Shown: positions 34,050 through 42,912 of the stretch, in pieces | How positions within the stretch are numbered: position 1 is the first letter of the stretch | How the letters are laid out: every line of letters begins with the position of its first letter | Assembly (NCBI GenBank): GCA_964551735.1 | Contig: CAZKEF010000026.1 | Span: 1 to 64,000 of the forward strand | Direction: 5' to 3' | From: DAOUAT01 sp964551735 | Lineage (GTDB): Bacteria; Chloroflexota; Anaerolineae; CG2-30-64-16 | DNA: 64,000 nt | Program-made: the position numbers and the translations under genes | The notes under the pieces: model-generated | Told to the model about the DNA's origin: nothing | The model's database searches: none | The model's input: the letters and a program-made list of their open reading frames with translations, nothing else

Positions 34050-36407
34050 TCATGGTTGATTCATCGTCACAAGCCGCAGGTAATCCACAGCAATCCAGCC
34101 ATCCGGCTTGCCGGGGGCCAGGACATGGGCCCAGGTGCGGCCGCCGGCTTCGGCGCGTTCGCCCAGCAGGATCACCGGCGTCCCTTCACCGACTGCGCCG
34201 ATGATCGGCCCGCCGGGCGTGCTGCGCAGGTAGGCCCCCTGGCTGTTCGCGTTGGCGATTACAGCGAACCCGGGCGTCGGTCGCGGAGTGGGCGTCGCGG
34301 TGGCGGTCGGCTCAGGGGTGGCTGTCGCGGTCGGGGTGGCGGTCTCGGTGGCCGTGGCCGTCGCGGTCGGCGTGAAGGTGGCGGTGGCTGTGGCCGTGGG
34401 CGGCGGCAGCGTTGCGGTGGGCGACGCGGTCGCGATCGCGGTCGGGCCGGGCGTCGCGGTCGGTGTTGGGGTGGGCAGCGGCGTGAAGGTGGGCGGCACG
34501 AGCGGATCGAGACGCGTGGCCGGGATCACGTTGAGCAAAAGCGCCACCGGCCGCTGGATGCGGGTGGCTACTTCTCGCTGAAACGCCAAGACGGTCGCAT
34601 ATGGGTATTGCTCGGGTGAGCGCACGGTCACCGCTAGTTGCAGCGTGCCGTCTGCGCGCGCTGTTTGCTTCAGCTCCACGAATTCGCTTCCTGGCAGCAG
34701 CATAGCCACCTCGTCTCGAACAGCCGTCTGCACGGCGCGATCCAGCCGCACGACACGCAAGGTCTGGGCGGTGAGGAGCGCCAGGATCACCGTGACGACG
34801 GCCAGTAGCGCCACGGCGCCGGCGAGACCCTGCCGCAGTACGCTGCGGCGTGCTTTCTCGCTGGCAGCCGGCGCGAAGCCGAGCAGGAGGAAAACCAGGC
34901 CGCCGGACGCCGCGATGGCGATCAGGTTCGTAACGAAGAGCAACAGCGCGCCACCCGCAATGTCACCGCTGCCCAGGGCTAACCCGAGCCCCGCCGTGGT
35001 CAATGGCGGCACCAGGGCCGCAGCAATGGCGACCCCCGCGAGGCCAGCCGAAACCCCTTTGCGACACAAAGCGTAAGCGCCCGCCGCGCCCGAGGCCAAC
35101 GCGACGCCGAGATCGAGCACGCTCGGCCGGGCGCGGCTCATGATCTCAGGCGTGGCGGACGCGTCAGGGATCACCAGGCCCGCAAGCGCGCCGATCGCGA
35201 CCGCCAGGGTCATGCCGCGCAGTGCAGCCCAGGCTGCCGCGCCAAGCAGGCCCGTGTCGCCCTCGACGACGCCCAGCCCCAAGCCCACGATCGCCGACAT
35301 AAGCGGCGCCACCAGCATCGCGCCGATGATCACGGCCGGGCTGTTCAGCAGCAGTCCCAGGGCCGCCAGCACGGCTGCCAGGGCGATCATGACGAAGAAA
35401 TCCGCGCGCGAGCGTGCTCCTTCACGGATCGTCGCCCGCACCTCGTCCCGTTCGCTCGCGGTGAGCGTGGGCAGCGCGTCCGTGACCCGTTGCCAGGCGT
35501 CACGCAGCAGGCGCGTCAGCACGGGCGCATGGCGTCGCGCGACGATGACCAGCGCCTGGCTCTCCTCGGCCACGCGCTGGGGCACCTCGCCGAACGCCAA
35601 TCGGTCAATGAGCGCTTCGCGCGATGTGCCCATGACAACAGCGTCGTAACCGGCGGCCAACTCGGCCAGGATGGCCTCTGCGGTTCCGTCGCTCACCACG
35701 GTTTTGCGCGTCACATTGGCTGCCAGAGCAGCATGACTCAATGTCCGGCGGAACTGGCGTTCAGCGGCGGCGAAAACCTGGCTCGGGGAGCGCCCACTCG
35801 CCACAACGTGCAGCGCAGTGATGGCGGCGGGCTCGACGCCGCCGGCCAGTTCGCCGGCCAGACGCGCGGCGAGGGCCGCGTGCGATCCTGCGCCGACCGA
35901 CACCAGGATCCGCCGCTGCGGGCCGGCCGCGGGCCCGCCCACCACGACCACGTCACAGAGCGGGTCCTCCAGGACGGCGGCCAGGGATGTGCTGTGCTGC
36001 GGGTTTGTGCCGCGCCACCCCAGGATGACCAGGCTGGCGTGGAGTTCAACCGCCGCCGCGCGGATCGCATGCCCGACATCTTTGGCCGTGCGCACGATCC
36101 AGCCGGCCGGTACAGCAGCCTGCCGCACCACTTCCAACGCGGCAGCCAGCGCGGGCCACGCCGCCGGATCGGTCTCCGGCGCGGGTTGATCGGGGCCGCG
36201 AGCGGCCGCAACGTACAGGATCACCACGCCTGTCCGCCGCGCGGCTGCGATGCGGGCCGCCACTTCCGCCAGCGTTGCGGCACGCGCGGGGTTCGCTACC
36301 GACAGGAGCACAGGACGCTTCACGCCGGGTGGGAGATCGAACGCGACTACCCCTCCTCTTTTCGAAGTGTAGCGATCGCCCTCTTTGTTCTTTACGAGCA
36401 ATGCCAT
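34050..36407 (-). CDS. USP-like + DUF389 membrane domain + SH3b chimera
   Basis: A 785-residue protein of unusual architecture. The N-terminal half (about residues 1-290) has two universal-stress-like domains that lack the clear G-x2-G-x9-G(S/T) ATP motif. A DUF389 membrane domain with several helices follows (about 320-510), for example SPAVIIGAMLVAPLMSAIVG. Then come an extracytoplasmic segment, a Thr/Pro-rich linker of TPTATAT-type repeats (about 640-710), and a bacterial SH3 domain (AYLRSTPGGPIIGAVGEGTP, DGWIAVDYL). No transport substrate is known for DUF389. The start is uncertain: I chose the ATG at 36407, and a GTG at 36443 is possible. SH3b domains bind peptidoglycan or peptides, so the tail may sense or anchor to the wall. 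Confidence 0.85.
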   Translation of the reverse strand: MALLVKNKEGDRYTSKRGGVVAFDLPPGVKRPVLLSVANPARAATLAEVAARIAAARRTGVVILYVAAARGPDQPAPETDPAAWPALAAALEVVRQAAVPAGWIVRTAKDVGHAIRAAAVELHASLVILGWRGTNPQHSTSLAAVLEDPLCDVVVVGGPAAGPQRRILVSVGAGSHAALAARLAGELAGGVEPAAITALHVVASGRSPSQVFAAAERQFRRTLSHAALAANVTRKTVVSDGTAEAILAELAAGYDAVVMGTSREALIDRLAFGEVPQRVAEESQALVIVARRHAPVLTRLLRDAWQRVTDALPTLTASERDEVRATIREGARSRADFFVMIALAAVLAALGLLLNSPAVIIGAMLVAPLMSAIVGLGLGVVEGDTGLLGAAAWAALRGMTLAVAIGALAGLVIPDASATPEIMSRARPSVLDLGVALASGAAGAYALCRKGVSAGLAGVAIAAALVPPLTTAGLGLALGSGDIAGGALLLFVTNLIAIAASGGLVFLLLGFAPAASEKARRSVLRQGLAGAVALLAVVTVILALLTAQTLRVVRLDRAVQTAVRDEVAMLLPGSEFVELKQTARADGTLQLAVTVRSPEQYPYATVLAFQREVATRIQRPVALLLNVIPATRLDPLVPPTFTPLPTPTPTATPGPTAIATASPTATLPPPTATATATFTPTATATATETATPTATATPEPTATATPTPRPTPGFAVIANANSQGAYLRSTPGGPIIGAVGEGTPVILLGERAEAGGRTWAHVLAPGKPDGWIAVDYLRLVTMNQP

Positions 36408-36501
36408 CTTGGTGTTCCAGGCTGATCCTGAATTTGGGCGCACTGTAGAAGCCTGTCAGACGCCACAGACGAACGGCATTATACTACACTGACCCTGTGC
36501 T

Positions 36502-36518
36502 GCAATCTGCCAGATTGC
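36502..36518. repeat. Palindrome GCAATCTG-C-CAGATTGC
   Basis: A perfect 8-bp inverted repeat upstream of the small ORF, related in sequence (CAATC/GATTG) to the three palindromes at 36833-36917. Confidence 0.7.
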
Positions 36519-36546
36519 GGCCTACCATAAGCCAGTAGCTTTGTGG

Positions 36547-36552
36547 TACAAT
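36547..36552 (+). promoter_or_regulatory. Candidate -10 element for the small ORF
   Basis: TACAAT lies 29 bases before the GTG of the small ORF. A convincing -35 hexamer is not visible, so the assignment is tentative. Confidence 0.35.
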
Positions 36553-36580
36553 AGGTCAGACTCTACTTCAAGGAGCACGT

Positions 36581-36739
36581 GTGAAACGTCAGATCTACAG
36601 ATGGCTGCCGAATCTCCGCAAGCGCCTCCTGATCCAGGTGCAGGAGCTTAGTGGGGCGGCGCATTGCCAGGTTGACGACCTGGAGCTGGTGAGCCGTCAC
36701 CTCGTCGATTATCTGACCCAACTATGCTCCCCGCCCTAG
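36581..36739 (+). CDS. Small hypothetical protein, 52 residues
   Basis: GTG start with GGAG six bases upstream. The product begins MKRQIYRWLPNLRKRL and ends CSPP. Its middle is amphipathic and predicted helical (LLIQVQELSG, then DDLELVSRHLVDYLTQL), faintly recalling the two-helix Spo0E-like phosphatases, whose SQELD motif would align with SRHLV. That likeness is weak. It stands alone between the USP-DUF389 gene and the APC permease gene, flanked by palindromic repeats. Confidence 0.5.
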   Translation: MKRQIYRWLPNLRKRLLIQVQELSGAAHCQVDDLELVSRHLVDYLTQLCSPP

Positions 36740-36832
36740 TCCGCCGGGAGAGAGCGTCATAGCGCGCGATCGCAGCGTTCCGTTCTCCCTATCCCCGCCC
36801 GCAGGTAGATCCGACACCTGGCCGAAGGCAGG

Positions 36833-36917
36833 CCGTAATCCACGGGATTGCGGCATATATCCTGTAACACAATCCGCCGGATTGTGTCCTCAGCTGCCGT
36901 AATCCGCTGGATTGCGG
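36833..36917. repeat. Three tandem palindromic units (CCGTAATCC-N3-GGATTGCGG)
   Basis: Units at 36833-36853, 36867-36887 (perfect arms ACACAATCC / GGATTGTGT) and 36897-36917, each 21 bases, starting 34 and 30 bases apart. They end 21 bases before the ATG of the permease-USP gene. They could be operators or REP-type elements. Confidence 0.8.
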
Positions 36918-36938
36918 TACAACCATCGAGATAACACC

Positions 36939-39311
36939 ATGGCTCATACTTCTCACAAGCTTCGAAACTCATTGGAAGGCGCGTTGGCTGGCGGCGGCGA
37001 CGCGGCAACCTCCCCCCTGTACGTCTTTGGGCCCTTCCTCAGTCTCATCGTTGCGTCCGGTGCGGCCCGGATCGTCTTCGGCGGGTCGGTCTGGCTGGCA
37101 GTCCTGACCATCGCGGTGGTCTCGGCCATGTATCGGCTGGTTATGCAATGGGTCACCGATGGCTCCGGCGGCAGCGGCCTGAGCGAAGAGGAGTTTGGCG
37201 GCTGGGCAGTCAAGGTCAACGCGGGCATCACCTTCATTGAGTACACCCTGACCTTCCTGGTCAGCATGGCCGCGATGGTCACCTTTATTGCCGACCGTTT
37301 TCCGGTCCTCAATACCCACGTGCTGGGGTTCCCATACCGCACCCTGGTTGCGGTCGGGCTCAGTCTCTTCACCGGCTGGTTGGTTAACCGCGGCCCCAGG
37401 ACGGCCGCCCGCACTTTTGGCCCGGCCACCGCTGCCGTGCTGGTGCTCCTGTGGCTGATGATCCTGGCAACGCTGATCCGGACCGGCTTTCATCTGCCGG
37501 CGCTGTCCGTCAAAGCCTTCACGCCGCCGAACCTGCACTTCACCGTCGGCGGCTACGTCCGCATCCTGGCGGTGATGACCGGCATCGAGGTGTTTGCCAA
37601 CCTGGTAGCCGCCTTCGACGGCGCGCCACAACAGAAGAGCCGCAAGGCTTACCGGAGCCTGCTCATCATCATGGGCACCACGGCCGCAACCATGTTGATC
37701 GTTGGCCCGGCCATCTTCTCCCTGTCCGATCCCCGCAACATGCAAGTGTCGGTCTTCACCCAGACCATGGACCAGCTCTTGCCGGCGCCTCTGCCCGCCC
37801 TGGGCACGTTGGTGGGAATTTTCGTCCTCATGTCGGCCTGCGCGGCCAGCGCCCAGGGCCTGCAGAACCTGGCGCTGGGCCTGAAGGAGCGCCACTACAT
37901 CCCGCCCGCGCTCGGCGCGCTGAATCGCCATGATGTCGCGGACAGGCCGGTTTGGCTGCAGGTTGGGATCGTCGGCGCCTGTTTCCTACTGTTCGGCACC
38001 CACGAGGAGACCTACCTGGCCCTGTACGCGGCCGGTGTCTTCATCTTGCTGAGCATGACGGGCTGGGCCGTGACCCGACGGCTGGTGCGCGAGCTATCCG
38101 GCCGCTTCTCATTCCGTGGGGGGGGCCTGGTTATCGGCACAACGACCGCGGCCCTGTTGACAACCGGTGCTACGCTGATCATCTTCGAGGAGAGGTTCCT
38201 GGAAGGCGCCTGGGCTTACTTCGTCCTGGTCCCCGTCCTATATTTCGCGTTCACCTACTTCCGCCGCCGCATCGGCGCGCCTTCGCCGGAGATGGACTAC
38301 CTCGGCCAACTCAATGCCAGTCTGCTGGCCGGCTTTGGCTTTGGGCAGGCGCCGGCCCATGCTGTTGAAAATGGCCAGGCGCCGGGCAAGATCGGCTGGA
38401 TGCCCGAGCCGGCGCGCACTTACCGCCGGCAGAACGGCAACGTCAAGATCGAGCGCGTTCTTACGCTGCTGGATGGCTCCAGCAATGCGGCCCAGGCGCT
38501 GCCCATGGCGCAGTTCATCTGCGAGACTACCGGCGCCCATCTGACCTTGCTTGCCGTTTCCCACGCCTACGAGGCTGGCAGCAGCGCGCAGGTGGAGGTT
38601 GCGGCTTACCTCAGTGGGGTGGCCGAGAAGATCCACGCGGCGGGAATCAGGGTCCACGCGGCCGTCCGCCCGGGCTCTCCCGCCGAAGTCACCCGGGAAG
38701 TGGTGGCCGATAAAGGCATCGACCTGGTCATCCTCACCACCCGCGGGCGCTCAGGTGAGAAGAATTGGCTGGGCGAGGGGTTGTCAAGCAAGCTGGTCCA
38801 TCTGCTGGACATCCCGGTGTTGCTGGTCCAGGTCTTCGAGAGCGGTCCCGCTGAAGCGCCCCATCTCGGACGGATCCTGGCCGGCCTGGATGGTTCAGCC
38901 TTTGCCGAGCAGCTTCTGCCTTACGCCCGCCTGCTTGCTGGGCAGTTCGACTGCGAGCTGATGTTGCTCACCGTCCCGGCCGTGCCGGAAAGCGAGAAAT
39001 ACCGCGCCCCGGCCGCCGTCATCAACGCCATCCGCAAGCAGGCGGAAGCCAGCATGCGGAAGTACCTGGATTCGGTGGCTGACAGTCTGCGCGCCGAAGG
39101 GCTGACTGTCCGCACGGTCGTGACAGGGTCCTATCCGGCGCGCGCCATCGTGGATGTGGGCAAGCGCGAGGGCGTGGATCTGATTCTGATCGCCTCGCAG
39201 GGCCGCGGGGGCCTGGATTTGCTCTTCATGGGCAGCGTGGCCCAGCAGGTTGTCCAACTGAGCGACAGTCCGGTGTTCATCCTCCCGATCAACAGAGTGC
39301 TTAGCGACTGA
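36939..39311 (+). CDS. APC-family amino-acid permease fused to two universal stress protein domains
   Basis: A 790-residue membrane transporter. Residues 1 to about 460 form an APC core with roughly 12 helices, including a GALAGGGDAATSPLYVFGP first-helix signature. Two C-terminal cytoplasmic USP domains follow (about 500-635 and 640-790). Each has an ATP-binding pattern: TTRGRSGEKNWLGEG, and SQGRGGLDLLFMGS with canonical G-x2-G-x9-G-S spacing. The USP domains probably tune transport to ATP or stress. The ATG at 36939 has only a weak RBS (GAGA). The amino acid carried cannot be told. Confidence 0.9.
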   Translation: MAHTSHKLRNSLEGALAGGGDAATSPLYVFGPFLSLIVASGAARIVFGGSVWLAVLTIAVVSAMYRLVMQWVTDGSGGSGLSEEEFGGWAVKVNAGITFIEYTLTFLVSMAAMVTFIADRFPVLNTHVLGFPYRTLVAVGLSLFTGWLVNRGPRTAARTFGPATAAVLVLLWLMILATLIRTGFHLPALSVKAFTPPNLHFTVGGYVRILAVMTGIEVFANLVAAFDGAPQQKSRKAYRSLLIIMGTTAATMLIVGPAIFSLSDPRNMQVSVFTQTMDQLLPAPLPALGTLVGIFVLMSACAASAQGLQNLALGLKERHYIPPALGALNRHDVADRPVWLQVGIVGACFLLFGTHEETYLALYAAGVFILLSMTGWAVTRRLVRELSGRFSFRGGGLVIGTTTAALLTTGATLIIFEERFLEGAWAYFVLVPVLYFAFTYFRRRIGAPSPEMDYLGQLNASLLAGFGFGQAPAHAVENGQAPGKIGWMPEPARTYRRQNGNVKIERVLTLLDGSSNAAQALPMAQFICETTGAHLTLLAVSHAYEAGSSAQVEVAAYLSGVAEKIHAAGIRVHAAVRPGSPAEVTREVVADKGIDLVILTTRGRSGEKNWLGEGLSSKLVHLLDIPVLLVQVFESGPAEAPHLGRILAGLDGSAFAEQLLPYARLLAGQFDCELMLLTVPAVPESEKYRAPAAVINAIRKQAEASMRKYLDSVADSLRAEGLTVRTVVTGSYPARAIVDVGKREGVDLILIASQGRGGLDLLFMGSVAQQVVQLSDSPVFILPINRVLSD

Positions 39312-39346
39312 CGGTTCAAGCAGTGCACAAAGATCATCATGTCCAG

Positions 39347-39952
39347 TCAGTGGGGAATTCCCTTGTGTGACCGGCGTGGCAAGAACGCGCCGGTCTGCCG
39401 ACAGTACTCGGCGTAGGCATCTCCGTACCGCAGTAACAGGTCCTGCTCCTCGGCCCAACACATCACCAGGAAGATGGGGACGTAGATGAAGGAGAAGAGG
39501 GCCAGGAACGGCGAGTTGAGCAGGAACGCGAAGGCCCACCACAGCCACACCTCCCCGGCGGCCTGCGGGTGGCGGATGCGGCGGTAGATGCCGCCGTACA
39601 TCTGATGCTCCGGTTTGGGCCGCATCGCTTCCTCGCCCGCGTCCCGGATGCCGACGATCATCAGGGCGCTGGCCGGCAGGGTGATGAGCAGCGCGATCAG
39701 GATCGAAACCGGCCACGGCCAGGGGAAGGTTCTGGGCAGGGGAACCGGCAGCGGGTAGAAGAAGTAGGTCCCGTAACCGACCGCCGTGAGCCCCTCAAAG
39801 GCCCCGGCGATGATGCGGTCGCGGCCCGCGTCGGCATAGGCGCGTGGGCCGATAATTCTGGCGCGGCCGGCTGGGCTGACGCTGCGCACGTAGTAGTACA
39901 GGAAGAGCAGCGAAGCCAGGAGCAGGAGGGCGAGGTTGAGCCAGGCGATCAT
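39347..39952 (-). CDS. Membrane methyltransferase-like protein (ICMT/PEMT family)
   Basis: A 201-residue protein with about four hydrophobic segments and the C-terminal SAM-binding signature of isoprenylcysteine methyltransferase-like proteins: YGGIYRRIRHPQAAGE, then EEQDLLLRYGDAYAEYC. The natural substrate of bacterial members is mostly unknown. It is the last gene of the long minus-strand run and starts three bases after the stop of the DinB-like gene. Confidence 0.8.
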   Translation of the reverse strand: MIAWLNLALLLLASLLFLYYYVRSVSPAGRARIIGPRAYADAGRDRIIAGAFEGLTAVGYGTYFFYPLPVPLPRTFPWPWPVSILIALLITLPASALMIVGIRDAGEEAMRPKPEHQMYGGIYRRIRHPQAAGEVWLWWAFAFLLNSPFLALFSFIYVPIFLVMCWAEEQDLLLRYGDAYAEYCRQTGAFLPRRSHKGIPH

Positions 39953-39955
39953 CGG

Positions 39956-40495
39956 TTAGTCCAAGAGGCGGCGGATGGTGGCGAAGTGGTGCTCGTCGTG
40001 GTGCGCGCCGACCCGCAGCGCCTGGATCATGTTCAGGCGGCCGATCGCCGGATCGTAGAGCGGGGTGTTGCCCAGGACGCCCACATCCTTGCCCGCATAG
40101 AAGCGGCGCACCCGGCGATGTTCGTCAATGAATAACTCGTGCAGGGTCGCCAGCGCTGCCGGCCGCTCCGGGGTATACTTCGGCGGCCACAGCCAGCCGA
40201 CGTTCAACGGGAAGTCGGGCCGCGCGTAGACGTCGTCGATGTCGGTTTGATAGGGTCGGCCGCGGCGCAGATAGCCGATGGGCGCCAGAAACACCCAGAA
40301 GACCCCCAGTATTTGCCGAAAGGAGCGCAGCACCGCGGGGGCGTGGGCCAGGTGCTCGCCGGCCGACCACGCCTTGGGCCCCTGGCGCTGCCACAAGCGG
40401 GCCGGGTCAACGGTCGCCAGCTCGGCGAAGATCGCCTCACGCTGCGCGTCCAGCAACGCCAGGTATTCGGATATGACGGAATCGGCTCCCAACAT
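39956..40495 (-). CDS. DinB-like four-helix metal-binding protein
   Basis: A 179-residue protein of the DinB/YfiT superfamily. Candidate metal-binding histidines are in SAGEHLAHAPAVL and in the C-terminal HHDEHHFATIRRLL. Members act as thiol-dependent transferases or are uncharacterised. The ATG at 40495 is preceded by AGGAGGAG. Confidence 0.8.
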   Translation of the reverse strand: MLGADSVISEYLALLDAQREAIFAELATVDPARLWQRQGPKAWSAGEHLAHAPAVLRSFRQILGVFWVFLAPIGYLRRGRPYQTDIDDVYARPDFPLNVGWLWPPKYTPERPAALATLHELFIDEHRRVRRFYAGKDVGVLGNTPLYDPAIGRLNMIQALRVGAHHDEHHFATIRRLLD

Positions 40496-40514
40496 CGCTC
40501 CTCCTGTGCCGTGA

Positions 40515-41603
40515 TCATTCGCTGTGTAACGCTATTGGCTGGACCTGGTAGGGGGTGCTCTGGATGGCCTCCTGCCAGCGGAAACGCTGCACCATCGTGC
40601 CGCCTGGTCCGGGAACGGCGCGCGTCTCATCGGCCCGCGTGGATCGTGACGTGAACGGAATGCGGCAGGCCGAGGCCCAACCTGTGTTGTTGGTCACGGT
40701 GATTTCCACCTGATATTCGGCGCCAGGCGCCTGGTCGAGGTTGCGAATCTCGACCACGTAGCCGCCCAGGAAGGAGCCGGACCACTGGTCGGCAAAGAGC
40801 ATCCTGGCCGTTTCCGGGAAAAATTCGGTGTCGAACACGTAGCGATAAGCGCGGTCGCCCAGCATATTGACGCCGCCGCGGCGCACGAACGCCCGCCGGG
40901 CCTCACGGACCCCCTTGTCGGCCATCAGAAATCGCGTGATCTCGCTCTCCGTGCCGAAGGCCTGCTCCTCACCGCCATCCTCGAAGTACCAGGCCAGGGT
41001 TAAGTTCAGCGCCTCGGGCAGGGGCCGTTTTTGCAGCAGGCGGCGCAGGCCGATGAGCACCGGCGTGCCCACCTGCGGATGGCGCTTCAATGGTTCGAGG
41101 TAGCTCGGGTCCAGCAGCTTGGTCCCGATGTTATCCAGCGTCAGCGGATTCCATCTGACGGCCGCATCCAGCTCCCTGTCGGTTAGCTGCCCCGTCCCGT
41201 CGGTGACCCAGACCTGCTCCAATGCGGCCAACAGCGAGCGATCGCCGCTGCGAAGCTGCCGGGCAATGCGCCGTAAGCCATACCCCAAGCGCATCCGCGG
41301 CAGCCAGACCCGTGCCAGGCCAGCCGCTGCACACGCTTGAATTGCCGGCTGGGGCGACGCGGGCGCAGTCAGCAGCAGCGCTTCGGCGGGCGGTGGGTCC
41401 AGCTGGGCGATGGATGGAACGGCATGCTGTTCGCTTTCAGAACGGGGGAACGGGGCAACCCACGCAACCTCGCAGCCGCGGCCCTGCAGGGTTTGCGCGA
41501 GACGGTAGGCGAAGTGCCGCGGGTCGGCCACCGCGCCGGTCACAGCGACCCATTTGCCGGTCAAGGCGTGACGATAGAGATCGGGTGTCGTTAATGACAT
41601 CAT
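40515..41603 (-). CDS. Hypothetical protein with a CoA-binding-like N-terminus
   Basis: A 362-residue protein. The N-terminal segment (GKWVAVTGAVADPRHFAYRL, around residues 16-35) resembles the Rossmann-like CoA-binding domain that handles paired nucleotide-binding proteins. The C-terminal half has no similarity I recognise; it contains RRGGVNMLGDRAYRYVFD and beta-rich sequence. Two adjacent ATGs (41603, 41600) could start it, with no good RBS. The glycosyltransferase stop is only ten bases upstream, so translation may be coupled. The function is unknown. Confidence 0.7.
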   Translation of the reverse strand: MMSLTTPDLYRHALTGKWVAVTGAVADPRHFAYRLAQTLQGRGCEVAWVAPFPRSESEQHAVPSIAQLDPPPAEALLLTAPASPQPAIQACAAAGLARVWLPRMRLGYGLRRIARQLRSGDRSLLAALEQVWVTDGTGQLTDRELDAAVRWNPLTLDNIGTKLLDPSYLEPLKRHPQVGTPVLIGLRRLLQKRPLPEALNLTLAWYFEDGGEEQAFGTESEITRFLMADKGVREARRAFVRRGGVNMLGDRAYRYVFDTEFFPETARMLFADQWSGSFLGGYVVEIRNLDQAPGAEYQVEITVTNNTGWASACRIPFTSRSTRADETRAVPGPGGTMVQRFRWQEAIQSTPYQVQPIALHSE

Positions 41604-41613
41604 GTTCTTGTGT

Positions 41614-42912
41614 CTATGCCTGGCGGGGAAGCCATGTCTCACCCACGGAATCACCAATGAGCTCCTGCAGACGGCGCTTCAGCACGACGTAAGAGTAGTG
41701 GCGCCGCGCCAACGCGTGGTTGTGCGCCGTCCACGCCTGAGCCAGCCCCGGCGACTCCAACACCTGGCGCGTTTGCCGCAACGTTTCCTCGGTGATATAG
41801 CCATCGAATTCGATGACGCGGAACCCCTTGGGCTTCAGATCGGCCACGTAAACGGGGTACGCGTTGACGACGATCGGCCGCCGGACGTAGATCGCCTCCA
41901 GGAACGCGTTGCCGAACCCTTCGATCTCGGAGGGATAGGTCACCAGGTCGGCATGGGGGTAGACATCCCACAGCGTATAGGTCTTGCGGCCATCAGGCAA
42001 GCGGCCGCGTTCCTCGCTGATGCGGTCAGCGACGAAGGCAGTCGAGACGCCGAGCCGGTCGGCGTAGTCGCGCAGGAAAGCTGCATACGCAAGCCCCTCG
42101 TCGCCGGCCGCGTGGGTGATGACCAGCCGCGCGGTGCGTCCCAGCCGCGCGGTCAGCTCGATGGCGCGCTCGATCCCCTTGCGCGGGATGATGCGCGTCG
42201 GTTGGAGGATGAGCAACTCGTCGGCGATGAGGCCTAACTCCTGGCGCAGGTCGGCGGTGTACGCATCGGGGGGCGGCGGTGGCGCATCGAAATCCATCAC
42301 ATTGGGGAGGAGCACGCTGGACACGCCCCGGCGCAGGCTGAGCTGTTGGCCCGCCAGCGAGTTGATGACCGCGTGGCGCACCGATGGCAGCGCGGGCGGG
42401 AAGGCGGCGTCGAGGTAATCCCCTACGCAGTTGAACAGGAAACGCTTGCGCTCCCACGCGAGATCGTGGTTGTGGGCGATGGTTGGCAGGCCGGTCTCGG
42501 CAATGAGTTCGGTGAGCGCCAGCCCCAGCGGGATGTTCATCGGGATTGCCAACGCGTTTTCAGCGATCAGCTGGTTGAGCTCGAACTTGTGCACGAAGGC
42601 GTAGAGCTGTGCCTTGAGGTGCTCGGTCAACTGCCGGATGCGTTGGGTCAGCTCCGGCGGCCGCGTCGTGCGCGAGAAAGCCTGCGCCTGCACCACTTCG
42701 ATGTCGGGATGCCTGAAGTGCGCCTCCGGCGTCACGTGGCTGCGCTCGGCCGGCCGGTCGCACTCGCCACAGAAGTAGAAGCACGCGTGCCCCATCCGTT
42801 CGAGGACCAGCGCCAGTTTCGCGGTCTCCAGGGACACGCCATCGGTGCCCGCGAAGCGCGTGGATACAAAACCGATCTGCAGGGCAGGCTGATTGGATTC
42901 GGGTTGCTTCAT
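41614..42912 (-). CDS. GT4-family (GT-B fold) glycosyltransferase
   Basis: A 432-residue retaining glycosyltransferase. The N-terminal Rossmann half includes FVSTRFAGTDGVSLETAKL. The C-terminal donor-binding half has TRIIPRKGIERAI and YPSEIEGFGNAFLEAIY with the E-x7-E motif. The ATG at 42912 overlaps the phosphorylase stop (ATGA). It follows a GH13_18 phosphorylase and could make or remodel a glucoside such as glucosylglycerate; neither donor nor acceptor can be read from the sequence. Confidence 0.88.
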   Translation of the reverse strand: MKQPESNQPALQIGFVSTRFAGTDGVSLETAKLALVLERMGHACFYFCGECDRPAERSHVTPEAHFRHPDIEVVQAQAFSRTTRPPELTQRIRQLTEHLKAQLYAFVHKFELNQLIAENALAIPMNIPLGLALTELIAETGLPTIAHNHDLAWERKRFLFNCVGDYLDAAFPPALPSVRHAVINSLAGQQLSLRRGVSSVLLPNVMDFDAPPPPPDAYTADLRQELGLIADELLILQPTRIIPRKGIERAIELTARLGRTARLVITHAAGDEGLAYAAFLRDYADRLGVSTAFVADRISEERGRLPDGRKTYTLWDVYPHADLVTYPSEIEGFGNAFLEAIYVRRPIVVNAYPVYVADLKPKGFRVIEFDGYITEETLRQTRQVLESPGLAQAWTAHNHALARRHYSYVVLKRRLQELIGDSVGETWLPRQA

